Assembly (NCBI GenBank): GCA_946699065.1
Contig: CAMPDV010000023.1
Location: 1,302,001 to 1,366,000 of the forward strand
From: Loxodes magnus
Taxonomy: Eukaryota; Ciliophora; Karyorelictea; Loxodida; Loxodidae
DNA: 64,000 bases
Reading direction: 5' to 3'
Below the pieces are notes generated by a model. That model was not told the DNA's origin, did not search any database, and was given only the letters and a program-made list of their open reading frames with translations. The first letter of the stretch is position 1. Each line of letters begins with the position of its first letter. Positions 27,003-39,250 of the stretch are shown here, piece by piece. Both the position numbers and the translations under genes were made by a program.

Positions 27003-27319
27003 TAATTAATCAATTTCAACTAAAAAAGTTTTTGGACCGGAAACTCCTTTCCGATTGCACGACCCGACACTCTCTTTTTTATGGAATAACGGGGATATCC
27101 TGTTGTACTCCAGGCACAGCTGCTAGGGAACTCCATCGCTATGAGCAGCCAGGCTTCAAGCCCCTACTAAGAGCGGATGATCTCAAAGACAGCGTTCCCT
27201 TCAGAAAATGACTATGACCAGGGACTTTCTCAGCGACAGGAAAAGAACTTGTTCCTAGCCATAAAACCAGAAAGTTTAGTCACGAATATCATTCTCAGTC
27301 CCCACCATCTTTTCAATTA
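27003..27319 (-). mobile_element. SINE-like element A, copy 2
   Basis: A 317-bp insertion, about 88% identical to 11432-11745 and with the same ends. It is flanked by a 15-bp direct repeat with one mismatch, TTCCCTTCATTTTAT (26988-27002) and TTCCCTTAATTTTAT (27320-27334). The imperfect duplication suggests an older insertion than copy 1. The B-box-like GCTTCAAGCCC is unchanged between the copies, while several surrounding positions differ. A one-base insertion in the A-run near 27070 breaks the open frame seen in copy 1, arguing against protein coding. Confidence 0.75.
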
Positions 27320-27334
27320 TTCCCTTAATTTTAT

Positions 27335-28185
27335 ATTTTGATTTATTTATTATTGATGCATTTAACGAAATGCTAGTTTTTCAAATAAGAAAAATTATTT
27401 TTAGATAATATAAAAATATTTAGAAGCTAATAAATAAAGTATTGCTTTTATCACCTTTAAATCTATTTATTTATTGTTAATTAGAAAATAATTGATGTCA
27501 TAGTAGCTTTTTGTACTAAACTCTTCTCTAAAAGCTATTAGTGCTATGAATACAATTTTAATATAACTTTAGCTTGCTTAACTAGAATTTTTATTTCCTT
27601 GAATAGTATCTATATTATGATTTATGATGTATATTTAGAGCTAAAGTAGTTATAAATTTATATTTGATATAGCTTTCCATATCAAATACTAAAATTTATT
27701 TAAAACCAGATAATGAAGATATGAGCATAAAAATAAATGCTTAGATTTAAATATTATTGCTCTAAGACCATTTATAGATTATTCTTAAAGTTTATAAAAA
27801 TAGATATTAATTTTTTCTCGTTCGTTGGTTCAAAAGAAAAAATTGACAGCTGTAAATAATTTAAGAAATACAGGTTGATACTTGATGTGATGACTAAGTA
27901 CTTTCAAATTAATAATTTTATTAGTTTATCATATTAAACATATAAATGTACTATTATCTTATTTATCCCTTTTCTTTCTAATTTTTATTATTGTTTAATC
28001 TAGTGTTTCAAATGTATTATTATTAGATAAAATTTCTTAAATTCATATGAATTTTTAGATTAAGAGGCCCAAAAATATGACAAAATAATGAAATCTAATA
28101 ATATTAATTTTCTAATTTCGAATGATAGACAAATAAATTTGCTAGATTGAAAAAAGTATTAAGCAAAGCTCTTTAAAGAATAAAA
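27335..28185. other. AT-rich spacer, no gene seen
   Basis: Spacer between element A copy 2 and zinc-knuckle element copy 3. No supported feature. Confidence 0.5.
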
Positions 28186-28201
28186 ATTATTATTTAGGCA
28201 T

Positions 28202-29017
28202 TAAATTAAATTAAAAATTTTATGGATAATGGAATGTTTCCTTAATAGGTCCATAACTCCCTGCATTACCTTTTACAGGGTCTCGGACTCGCCGGTGTCT
28301 CCACTCAAGTTCACTTCCGAGCTTTCCGAATCCTCTTGGAGTTATCTTTTTTCTTCAAAGCTAACCATCCGAGGAAGGATAAAAATTTGTAAGTTCTTTC
28401 CAAATATTTTTTCTTATTTACCAATTTATCCTACACTTTTTTCATAAGTGGAATAAACTGCCGCATATATAGCATTTTTTCTTGCAAAATTTTTCTGTCG
28501 TCATAAGTTATTCTTCTATTACCATTGGATCATTATTTCTTTTTAGGTCTTATTCCTCTAATTTTCCTAGTCTCTTTTTTATTTCCGTTATTTATTAAAA
28601 TGCGTTTTCATACTTTAAGAAATCTGTTCCCATTTATTCATCAATTCTTACTATATCGCATTCTATTTCTTAATATCTGTTGTTAATGTCCTCTTTGGTC
28701 ACAAATTCATTATGCGGTCTCTCGTCCTCGACATGATCTTATAAGTCTTATTGTAAACTTATGACGTAATGTTCGAGGTTCTCTTCCTTATCAATGTAAT
28801 CAAAAATGATTTAAACAAGAGACTTTTTATCTTAGTTCATAAGTTGTTCGAAAGTGTAACTTTTTTTTGAAATCTTGGAAGGAAATTATTTTTCTTCAGA
28901 GATTTTACGATATTATTTCTTTTTTGTCTTTGTTGGAGTTTGTTAGAGCTGGAAAGATTGATCTAAGGAGCTACGAGAAGCCTTTTAGTCGAGAAAGCCT
29001 TTGTTCCATTCCGCCAT
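28202..29017 (-). CDS. Gag/ORF1-like zinc-knuckle protein, no stop within element
   Basis: Starts MAEWNKGF and stays open to the end of the element (272 codons). Coiled-coil segments (for example DFLKYENAFQQITEIKKRL) precede C182-X2-C185-X4-H190-X4-C195, a perfect CCHC knuckle, followed by a Trp/Lys-rich stretch (KNIWKELTNFYPSSDG) that aligns with copy 1 (EEIWRELSRIYVVKDG). After GKLGSE the alignment with copy 1 is lost and no in-frame TGA occurs, whereas copy 1 stops at TGA. Either a small frameshift removed the stop or termination uses another codon. The His-X4-Cys part contains a TGA-coded Trp (HLWKKC). Inferred role: RNA binding for retroposition. Confidence 0.65.
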
Positions 29018-29026
29018 CTTTTTTAT
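28202..29026 (-). mobile_element. Zinc-knuckle retroposon, copy 3 (intact ORF)
   Basis: An 825-bp insertion flanked by a perfect 16-bp duplication, ATTATTATTTAGGCAT at 28186-28201 and 29027-29042. Minus-strand order: a 9-nt leader, the ORF from 29017, and a tail of TTTAA repeats. The perfect duplication and unbroken frame make it the youngest-looking full-length family member here. Confidence 0.8.
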
Positions 29027-29042
29027 ATTATTATTTAGGCAT

Positions 29043-31560
29043 ATTTGCTCTAATTCTGCCTTATATATCGCAATTTTGTAGCATACTTACTAAAATAAGC
29101 GATAATAAAGATATATTCTTTAATAGTTTTAAAATAAATGCTAATTTGAAATATAACTATTTATTAATATGATAATGCTTGTTATACCTATAAAATATTT
29201 TTTGCTTTAAATAATGTTTTTTATTTTAATATCATAGCATTTTGAAAAAATTATTTAAAGGGCTAATTTAAAGCTTTAATGCTGCTAAAAATGATAAGTG
29301 TAACTATAAAGCATATTATGATTATATCATATAGAATTTTAGATATACCTTAATTTAAAAGTTTAAAATTCACTATTAAATATAAAATAATTTATTTCAT
29401 TACACATTTAGATTCTTAGTACTAAGAAGAGTCAATTTGTTTTTCTCTCTTTAGTTTTGCTCTAACTATTAAATTATTCTTATCTATATTAAATTTATTA
29501 AATCAAATAATTAGTTTGAAATTAAAACTATTGCTATTTGTGGTGAAAGCTAAATTTTAAAACTTAGTGCCTAAATAAGAAAAGTTTATTAATTTTAACT
29601 AAAACTGACTGTCTAGCTAAAAATAATTATTTTTATTTGATACTAGTTAGAGATACATTGCAAAAAGGATTATTATAGAACCTTTCTGTAAGTAGATTTA
29701 ATAGCTTTATACATCCTAATTCCCTCAAACCCTATTCTGATTTTTTATCGGCTTTAAATTTATTTTAACATTTTTATATTCTTATCTAAAATAATAAGCT
29801 AGATATTTTACTATGAATAAGGCACTTATAAGTTATTAAATAAATAAAAGGATTATTTATACTTTTATTTACAAACTGCAGAGTTAGAAGCTAATAAATA
29901 TTGCAAATTTAACTGTTTCAAATAAATAAACTTAAAATTTAGAAACTTTAATGATATTTAGAAGAAAAATTAATATATTTAATTAGTTTTTATATGAATA
30001 AGCAAAAATTAAAATTAAGAAATGCTTATTTCTTCAATAAAAATCATTAGTTCCTTAATTCTTAGTTAAATTATTCAAAAAATAAGAGAAAATAAATTAA
30101 TTTAGATTTGAAATTAACAGAAAGACAAAAAGAATTAAATATAATTTTGGTTATAACTAAAATAAAAAGCAAGATAATAAATAAAGAGTATCTATTACAA
30201 TGATTATAAATATAAATGAGGAAAGATCGGATAATCTTTCTTTAATGGATCATTTAAAACAATCATAATATCGTCCAAATGAGTTATTTTTGATAGTTAG
30301 TATTAGAAACAATAATAAGGGGCTTAAAGCAAAATAGATAAAGTAAATAATTAAGCAAATATTTTATTATTAAAGAAAAATAGAAGAATGAATGCTGATG
30401 CTTTTATATAAAATAAACATTTTAGTTAATTAAATGTTAACTAGCCATTTGAAAAGCTATTAAAAAATTAATATTAAAGTGAGAAATCGAAATGAGTTTG
30501 TTATTAAATCTCTTAGAAAAATAATAAAAGTTATGGTAAAAACAATTAAATTTGATTAAAATTTATATGGAAATTATAATTTATAAATATAATAATTTTT
30601 ATTTTTCAAATTAATTTACCATTCTTAAAAAACAGATAAAATACAATAAAACATAAATATTTAATTAATTTTAAATTCTATTTATATCGATTACTCAAGT
30701 AGTAAATAAAATCTATTTTATAATAATCCTTAAAAAAATATTTTATATATCTCCATTTATTAATTTAAGACTCTTGCAATTTAATCTAAAATTTAATAAA
30801 TTAGCCGTTTTTTAAATCTTATTTAAAAATAACAATTAAAAGTATTAATTAATTAATACTTAAATTTCCATTATAATAAAGCTCTTCTATTTTATTGTCT
30901 ATTTAAATGATTATTAAAATGAATAATTTATTTAAAATAATTTTAAAATTGCAAGAAATATTTATGTAGGATAAGAAACAAATATTTATTAGGATTTTAA
31001 GTAATATAATGGTTATAAACAATTTTATTTATATGGGATTATGATTCCAAAATAAAAACAGAAGTAAAAGATAAAGAGGTGATAATATTCCAATTTTTAT
31101 ATTCATAAAATAAAAATAGTTTAGACTTAGTAAAACTAAAATGATATGAGAAATTAAAAATTGAAGAGAATTAACGAAACTGCAGATAAATAGTAATAGA
31201 GTTTTCTATAAAAGTATGGAGATATATAATAGGCCTTTATATATTGGAATTGATAATCATTCACATAAAAAATGATAGAGAAATACAATCTAAAAAAATG
31301 GATAGCTTGAACTGGTTAAATGATACGAAGCTACATAATTAATAACTAGATAATTAGAGTTAATAAATTCTTTACAATTTTAATCTTAAATAAAAAAAAC
31401 ATAAATTTAGTTCTTAAGATGACTTGTGGAAAGATTTTACATATTTTAAAGAAAAATAATTTATTTTATTTCTAAATGGGTATTCTTTTTTTAATTTAAA
31501 TAAGAATTAAGATTAATAAAGTTTTTATCTAGAAATTTGAGAAAATTATTAAATTAAATT
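29043..31560. other. AT-rich spacer, no gene seen
   Basis: About 2.5 kb of very AT-rich sequence. Six-frame reading with Gln/Trp decoding gives only low-complexity Asn/Lys/Ile strings. No repeat shared with other parts of the window was noticed. Confidence 0.5.
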
Positions 31561-31564
31561 AAAT

Positions 31565-31965
31565 ATAATAATAATAATAATGTATTAACGCGGAGTCACC
31601 TTTATTTGGTTTTGCAAGAGTCAGAAAGTTTCAAGCTTACCAAACAATCTTGAAGAGAAGATTCCCTCCAACTTGGTTTTTGGTTTTGTTCTTGATCTTC
31701 TCCTCCTTTTTAAAAAATTTCTCCCTCCAGAAATTAGTTCGTCTTCTCATAGGCTAGAATCACACTTCGTCCAAGATCACCATCAAAGAGAACTAAGTCA
31801 AAAGGTATAAGTGCTACGAGCAGTGTGATTATCTGGCACTATAGTTAGACTTAGATTAAAGCAGAGGTTCCATCAATCTAACTGTGCTTGAATGAGGATC
31901 TCCATACTTTAGATTATATAATAAAACCAAATAAAGTCTATTTTGTAGATTGGAATCTAAAATCT
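31565..31965 (-). repeat. GC-rich island with (ATT)n tail
   Basis: About 350 bp of raised GC content bordered on the left by (AAT)n, i.e. an (ATT)n tail on the minus strand. The same tail type closes the zinc-knuckle element at 34706. The content does not match the other elements: no zinc knuckle, no match to element A or B. It is probably a further SINE-like or 5'-truncated retroposon; a target-site duplication could not be identified, so the limits are approximate. A structured non-coding RNA gene is an alternative. Confidence 0.4.
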
Positions 31966-32589
31966 AGCAAAAGCGAATAAAATTTGTATAACTCATAAAT
32001 ATTAATAATAAAATTTAAAAAATAAAAAATATTCAAAGAAACTAAATATAAAAATAAATGCTTTAGAAATGTATAATCTAGAATAACTAATAAATAGTTA
32101 AATCTTTTTATATTGAAAGAAGAATATACTTTAAACTATCAGACAGTCAAAAATAATAAAATAACTAAATAAATATTTTATATATAAGTCTGACATTTTT
32201 TAAATGAAAAAGATAATAACCAAAAATTTTAGTTTGTATGATTCTTCCATTTATAAATAGATTAAATAATTTTATTTTCTACTCTACTAAAAAAATTTTA
32301 TAATATAATTTTAATAATATTTTAGATTCTGCATGTTTATGGGTCAAATAATGATATATAAGAATAAATATTAAGATGAATATCTGATGAAAATAAAGAC
32401 AATGTATTATAATTTAAAATATTCAGTGAAAATAAAAAAATATTTTATTTTTATTAAATTTGCCTAAAAAACTTTTAAAGCCATAATTTTGGTCAATAAT
32501 TGTAGATGCTAATGATACGTAAAATTTTAAATTAGAAGATAACATAACAAAAATAATTTATGAAAGTTACTTCACCTTTATTAGTTTAT

Positions 32590-33292
32590 CACAAAATTAG
32601 ATTTTATAAAAAAAATTTTCTTATCAGAATCTTCGATGTCATATTCATCTGGTTTTTCTGGATCGTAAATTCTTATAAATTGCTTATTTTGTCCTCTTAC
32701 TAGTGCTTGGAAATCAAATCCTACTTTTCATCTCTCAAATTGTCTCAGTATATGTGTAATTTTTGGAGCTTCTAAGTCAGACTAAAAATTTTTATTAAAA
32801 ATAGATTATTCCGTTTTATGTGCAATAGATCTTAAATAGATTTTTAATTTCTCTTTTTGTTTCATAATATTATTTTCCTTTGAATCTATAGCATTGATTT
32901 ACCTTATGTCCATATTTTTACAATATCAACATCTTTTTTCTATTTCCTATTTCTAATGGGAAAAGGACGAATTCTGCACTTCTCTTGATTCTGGATCTGA
33001 TCATTAATAAAGTTGGATTTGCTCAAGTTAATTGATCCTTTGATCAAACTTTTGTCTTAAAATCCATTCGATTTGAGTAATTTAGAAGCTGTCTGCTATT
33101 TTTATTATTTCTAAGGATTTTATTTATTTAAAAATTGTTAATTGTTAGCATTAGAGATTAGGTTATTTATTTAAGGTCTTAAACTTCTTTTGTTAGTTTC
33201 TAATTGTCCAATTGTAGCAAATAAACTTCGTCAGAAAGGTCTTGCAAATTATAGGATTTGCTGTAGAAATATATTGTTTTTTAGGTTCCATT
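32590..33292 (-). pseudogene. Decayed Gag-like zinc-knuckle ORF, second type
   Basis: Minus strand from the ATG at 33292 (MEPKKQYIS). A coiled coil (LQDLSDEVYLLQLDNQKLTK) lies in another frame than the ATG. Around 32920 the protein would read CWYCKKYGHKVNQC, a perfect CX2CX4HX4C knuckle, if one A were added to a run of five A's; as it stands the frame breaks between the second Cys and the His. A C-terminal part (QFERWKVGFDFQALVRGQNK) is again in the first frame. This is the pattern of a neutral relic, unless the A-run is a sequencing error. The sequence is distinct from the 14241 family. Confidence 0.4.
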
Positions 33293-33299
33293 TGATATA

Positions 33300-34691
33300 T
33301 AATATAAACAGATGATAATAAAAAATATCTAAAGAGCAAATTTATGAAAAAATAATGTTTTGATTTAAAATAAAAGCATAAGAAAAATTAAGTATAAGCA
33401 TAGAGATAAGTTTAAAATATAAAATAATAAATTTAACTTTTCATCTTCAATCAAATTATTTAATCTATCATTCTAAATCCAAAATTTAGTATCCAATAAA
33501 TTATCGAATATTTATAAGATATATTATAAAACATTATTTACATATATCATATCCCAAAAACATAGTTACTATGAAATATTAAAATCTTCCCTTTTAGATT
33601 TTGTCTCAATTTAAAAATAAGTTATTTATATTTTTATGTATTATTCATTTATTTATAAAATTATTTGGTTTAAGAAATATGAATAATAAGTAACTTTAAA
33701 ATAAAAAATATTTTAAATGCATAAATTAAAAACTTTCATAATATTATTATTTTATGATAAACTTAAAAATTAAATAAAAAATAGATTAAAATATATATTA
33801 AATAATTAATTTTACATTATTTTAAGATTTAAATTTATAGTTTCTAAATACGAATTAAAATTAAATATGTCGCTTTCTCATAACCTTCAATCCGTCTTTT
33901 ATGCAATCATAAGGTTCAAGCGATTAATAAAATTAGTTGTATTAAATTTTCTGTTCATATTTAAAAATAATATTTTTTTAATTACTATAGTTGAATATTT
34001 TATTTCTTAACTAAGATTAAAAGTAATTTATTTAATATAAACTTATATTTATAATATTAACTTTTTAGATTTAATATGCTAAGAAAAATTAAGAAAATAT
34101 TTTAATATAGTTACTAAATTTAAAACTTTTAAATAATAATATAGTAAGCATTAAATAAAATATAAAAAACTAAAATTAAGAATAAAACTAAAATTATAGA
34201 AATTTAGATTTTAATCTTAGATTTAGCTATTAAAATAAGATAATAATAAAAATGATAGTATCATTATTTTTTAAGATGAAATTAATATTTATGTATAGTT
34301 TCTTTTATATCGCTTAGCTGAATACTAAAGAAAAAAGATTGTAGAAAAATAAATTTTCTATTGGTTTTTAATTTCAAATTAATTATATGGCAATGTAATA
34401 TAATTAAAAAAATATATTTAAATGCTTTAATAAATTATTTTCATTATACTAAATATTTATTTATTTTATTTTAAAATATAATTCACTATATTGATTTTTC
34501 ATTTTTTCACAATGAACTTATTATAAAAATAATAAAATTTAGCTTGATATAATTTTTCAACTTACTAAAATTTAAATGTTTTAATTATTTAAATTGAATT
34601 ACTTTATGCCTACTAAACTATGCAATATTAAAGAATTTATTAAATTTATATATAAAACTATTTTATTTATTCTATTTAGATATAAAAACTG
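33300..34691. other. AT-rich spacer, no gene seen
   Basis: Very AT-rich, no supported feature. It ends at the left target-site duplication of the zinc-knuckle element at 34706. Confidence 0.5.
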
Positions 34692-34705
34692 TTGCTTTCT
34701 TAAAT

Positions 34706-35670
34706 AATAATAATAATATTAATTTAAATTTTCCGTTTTAGGGATTTTCAACCCCGTCAGGAAGACAGCAGTTCATGATTCCTGCTGTTAAATATAAAAG
34801 TTCGGGTCGCCCAATTTTAGCGAGATTGGGAACTCAGATTTTTCCAGGTTTTCCCTCCTTTAACTTGCCTTGGTTCCATCTTAATCTTGTATATTGAACC
34901 ATCCGGGTTACAATACATTCTTTTCATTCTTGCTTCTTATTTTTTCTTCTTTTTTTGCTCTTTTATCCAATAGTTTCTTTATTTCTATTAAAATTTTTAA
35001 CACTTCTGATAAAGGTGTCATACGCTTCCACAGCAGAAACATTTCTTTTTGACTTTTAATTCTTTTTCTTGATGGATTTGCTCTTTTTAGGCTTCGATTT
35101 CTATTTTTATAGCTCCAGTTTCGCTTTGATTTTTCTTAAATGTTTACGATTTTTCTTCTATTTTTATGAGTCTGTTATCCAGTTCAGTCTGTTTCTGAAG
35201 CTAATTTTAGGATTAGCTATTCTGACTTTGCGATATGTTTCAAAAGGCGCTTAGTTCGCTTTTTTAGGACATGAGTTTTGACTCTATTTCTTCTTCTAGG
35301 TTAAGTTGATGCATTAGCTTCTCATTGTCCTTCCTAAGCTTTTTGATCTCTTCCTAGAGGTTTAGTACAACTTTAATGAGCTGTTCCATGCTCATCTGGC
35401 CAAAGGGTTAAATTCTGTGACCTCCTGGTGCAAATTAGATTTCGCCTGTTTTCTAGGCTTCTCTTCCGACGTTGGAGTAAGTAAATGAGTGCTTTTCTGA
35501 GTCTCTTTCGTTCTTCGTAGCTCTATTATGTTCCAGGTTGTTAAGATTATTAAGAAAAAGGTTAAAGTTAATTGTAAGAAGACTGTCCGAGATTTGCTTA
35601 TGGTTTCCTCTCCTTCTTTTAGGAGGTGGTATAGAAACCCTTTTTGAAGCCTTCCATTTTATTTTTATTT
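34706..35670 (-). mobile_element. Zinc-knuckle retroposon, copy 4 (frameshifted)
   Basis: A 965-bp insertion between perfect 14-bp repeats, TTGCTTTCTTAAAT at 34692-34705 and 35671-35684. Minus strand: a 13-nt leader, ATG at 35657 (MEGFKKGFY, the family start), a coiled coil (SMEQLIKVVLNLQEEIKKL) and the knuckle CFCCGSVWHLYQKC. A frame change separates the start from the coiled coil, and another lies after the knuckle, where LGDPNFYIQ aligns with LGVPNFYFK of copy 1. The near-palindrome GGGGTTGAAAATCCC and an (ATT)n tail form the 3' end. A decayed but easily recognised member. Confidence 0.75.
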
Positions 35671-35788
35671 TTGCTTTCTTAAATTAAATATTAAATAATA
35701 AAATTATAAATAAGAAAAATATCCATTATTTTGTTTAATTTTATATTTTATAATATTATTTAAAAATATAGAAGTATAAAGAAGGTAT

Positions 35789-36676
35789 TCACTAACTTCT
35801 AAAGAAACAGAGAAGAAAATTAAAGTTTTTGAACAAGCTACGACTTAACCTTAGTAACAAGAAATCTTCAAGCCTTACTTCAAGCACCTCTATACTTAAC
35901 TAGACACCTCTCAGATCGTTAAAAACCTAAGAAGAAAATTAATAACTAATAACAAAGTTCAGGGAACTCTAACCAGCTAAGTTGGAGTAACAAGCTCAAT
36001 CTGAAGTAGTAGCAATGATAATTTCCGAACTAGAAAGAAGTTGAGTAAGCTCAAAGCTTAAATTGATTATGATACAAAACTATACCACAACGGGCTGAAT
36101 CTAAACTAGAAACTCTAGGCCTGCTTTGAAGGAAGTCAAAGACTTAGTGATGAAGTAAAAAATTTGAAGAAACAGTTAATGAAGTATCTCGAGAAATCAG
36201 ACAAGGCCCAAGAATAGCCATAGCAGCAAATAATATCTCCTAAAATGATGGAACTAGAAGAGAATGAACATTTCTTTCCTAACCTCCTTCTCTAATAAAA
36301 CCATCATAAGCCAAGCATCAGAAATAATACTACCTATGTAGTAGTGTTTGGCGTCTCTATAGGCAATGCCCATCTTTCATAGAAAAATAGTTGAGTTACA
36401 GAGAATTTAAACCTATCAGGAGCAGTAAGTGATGAAGAAATAAAGATAAAGAATACAAACTTTAAGAAGAATGCAAAATCACCTCTACTGTGATCCTAGC
36501 GAGAGAATGAACAAGAGAAAAGTTTCACCTAAGATATATTTAACATTGTACCAGAAGAAACCATCCCCATATGCAGCATACTTTTAGAGGAGCCATAATA
36601 ATTAGATTTTTAGAATTCACCGGAAGATACGCAGAAAACCTGCCGAAAAGCAGAAACAGATGTTAAAATGTTTTAA
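35789..36676 (+). CDS. Uncharacterised coiled-coil ORF, ends unclear
   Basis: An unbroken frame of about 295 codons with raised GC content, no clear start and no in-frame TGA at its end. It ends in composition terms at the TAA at 36674-36676. It contains TGA-coded Trp and a helical Lys/Glu segment (SDEVKNLKKQLMKYLEKSD), then a Gln/Asn/Ser-rich region. The first in-frame ATG is only at 36178. No domain was recognised. It begins about 100 bp from zinc-knuckle element copy 4 but lacks a knuckle. It may be a gene fragment, a coding part of another repeat, or a gene whose 5' exon is hidden behind tiny introns. Confidence 0.3.
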
Positions 36677-36956
36677 ATAAAATATTTAACAATCTCATTA
36701 AATTAATTACTTTATTGCTGCTTTATTTTTTGTATAGTTTGGCTTTAAGTGATTTGTAAAAGAAATTTCCCTATTTTCGTTTCTTATATTTAAGTATTTT
36801 ATTATTATTTTTTATTACTTGCAATATCTTTAATACTTTAAGTTTAATAAATAATTGATAAACTAGTATATAGTAAAAATTTATCATTCATACTCTGGGG
36901 ATTAAAAAAATAAATTACTATATAATAACATAATATAAACCATGCTTAAAAGTAAA

Positions 36957-37800
36957 TTACGAAGAGATAATATATGAGCTTATAGATTTGTAGGTTAAAA
37001 ATATAGAACAGAACATTAGACTTTCAAAAAATGCTGCTAGGAAGGCTAGGAAACAAGCAGTTAAATAATCACGTAAAACCGAAAAGAAACAAGAAAGTTC
37101 TAGTTCAGAATAATAAGGTAAAATTATGACAAGCATTATGGAACCAAAAAAAGATCTTACAGAGTTTCCCATAGAAATCCAAAAAAGGATTGAGAACTTG
37201 AAAAGGGCAATATAACAACAAGAAGAGACGATTTTCAATTAAAATTGTTAAATACACGAATTAACTACTAGCATTAATGAGAATAATAACGAAATTATAA
37301 TTGAAAATGCAACTAATCAAAAATAAGCTCGTGACACATGAACAATTATAACTACAATCCCAATAATACTCAAAAATTAATTCAATGAGAGAGATTGAAA
37401 AAACTTAAATTGAATTTCAGAAAGAATAAAACTAGAACCTTAATTTATTAATCCAAAATTCGAAGAGAAATTACAAAAGATAGAAAAAATTATTTGCAAT
37501 TAGCTGTTTAACTACACCTATAATAAAAGATGTTGATATTCAATAATTGGTAACATCCCCTTCGAAACCGCTGAAAATGAAGAAAATTAAATGAAAGAGA
37601 ACAACATAGAACTTGACGCCATCTAAATCAACTCTGTTTAAAGAAAAATGGTATCTAAAAGTAAAATTTTCCTGTGCTCTATATTGAAAATACAAAGTGG
37701 TAACCTCCTTCTTATAAAGGGTTCGTGGAATACAGCAACGTAAAAAAATTTGTCAGCAGGTACCAGGTTGAAAATCAAAAAATAGTAAACATTTAAAATT
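36957..37800 (+). pseudogene. Decayed Gag-like ORF
   Basis: Plus strand; coding-like blocks occur in three different frames in succession: LSKNAARKARKQAVKQSRKT, then MEPKKDLTEFPIEIQKRIENL (sharing MEPKK with the 33292 ORF), then coiled-coil LVTHEQLQLQSQQYSKINSM, then KGFVEYSNVKKFVSRYQVEN. Near 37530 the bases for Lys-Arg-Cys-Trp-Tyr occur as in the second-type knuckle, but the second Cys is lost. This is best explained as an old, frameshifted relative of the 32590-33292 ORF. Functional status is doubtful. Confidence 0.3.
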
Positions 37801-38439
37801 TTATTAAAAAATATATATAAATTTGATAGATAAACACTTGGATTTATTATTATAAACAGTAATTAAAGAGTATAAATAGAATTTTGCTGTATATCAACTT
37901 GTTTATTAGCAAAGAAAAATAAAAATGTTATTAAGCATTTAATTAAACTTTATTTAAATGTTTATTAAGAAGAAACGAATCAAAAAATTATTCCTTATTT
38001 TTTTAAGTTTTTTAATTAGATAAAACGCGAGAAATAATAAATAAAGATCAAAAAAATTTTAACTTTTATAATTTAGTTTTGTAAAAGATTTTTGTCTAAA
38101 TTAGTTATGAATTAAAAAAATTATTTCGCTTTATATATGTATGTTTAAATTTTGTTGGAGATAGGAAATATCTAATTCCTATAAACAAAAATTTTATCTT
38201 AGAATATTTCTATATAAGTAAATTATATTTTTCAAACTTAAGTTTATAGTCCAGAAATCTAGCATTCAAGCTTTAAGCAAGTTTTTTGAAAAGAAATAAC
38301 ACCAAATTGTAATTTTAACTAAATAGTTGTAATCTATCAAAGTAATAAATAAGTTAAATTCATTATTTAAATAAGTTTTATCCATAAAATTAAATATTTT
38401 TGGTAAATTTTGCTTAAAATAAAAGGATAAAGAATAAAA

Positions 38440-39250
38440 TTTAGTTTATAGATTTAGGAGAGAACCTTAAAAATCACCAAATCTTTTATCTGTCTTTTCC
38501 TAAACTACAGGATTGCGTAGAAATACTTTAGACCTCCATCTTTGTTTTTTAACATTAATTTATTGAATGTAGCTCCATCGCTTGAATAAATTGTTTTTAG
38601 GCTAGTCTAGTCTTAAATTGTTGAACTTCTTCCTATAAATTAATCTAGTCTTTGTTGGTCAAAATGCAAATAAAGCGTTCAAAATGTCCTATTTATTTTT
38701 TTTATAAATTATTTTACTCTTCCAATATCTTTTGTAATGATGTTACTTTTAGCGTATTCAGCAACGGATATTTCTTCTTAAACTTTGATATATTGTGTTT
38801 TGTTCTATTTTCATAGGTATACATCCTTGTTATCCGATGGTCTTTTAAATAATTTCCTATTAGAAAGTATCCTTTTCCTACAGTTCCTTTATTTAATATT
38901 AGTATAAAAAATCAAAACATTTTGAGAAATTTATTGAATTACTAATCAATTTCTTCTAGTTTTCTTTCCATTTGAGATTAAATATAATTAATCTCTTCCT
39001 CTATAGATGAAAATTAAAGATTTAGATTTTATATTAATTAATCTAGTTTTTATTCTAATTCCTCAATTTTAATCTTTATTATTATAATTTCCTATGTAGA
39101 TTTTATATTCCTTAATGCACTGATTATGCAAAAGGATCCTGAGATTATAATGTTTTATCTTATTAGAATGGTTATTCAATTAATTTAGAAAATTGTTCTT
39201 ATTTTCCAGGTATTCGTTGAGAGAGGCCTGTTAATTCTTATGTGGCATTT
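38440..39250 (-). pseudogene. Frameshifted coiled-coil ORF, possibly repeat-derived
   Basis: Minus strand from about 39250. A coiled coil (IEELEQKLDQLIQNLNLQ and MERKLEEIDQQFNKFL) follows a hydrophobic stretch (NIIISGSFCIISAL), then the coding-like text moves to another frame (QEEISVAEYAKSNIITKD). There is no metal-binding knuckle. The frame changes and the neighbourhood of Gag-like relics suggest another decayed retroposon, but a small host gene with short introns cannot be excluded. Confidence 0.25.

Noticed and set aside
28229-28447. Plus-strand ORFs across the zinc-knuckle element (also 28867-29172, 35069-35254, 49417-49617)
   Set aside because: The element's coding strand is minus, as the CCHC knuckle and tail show.
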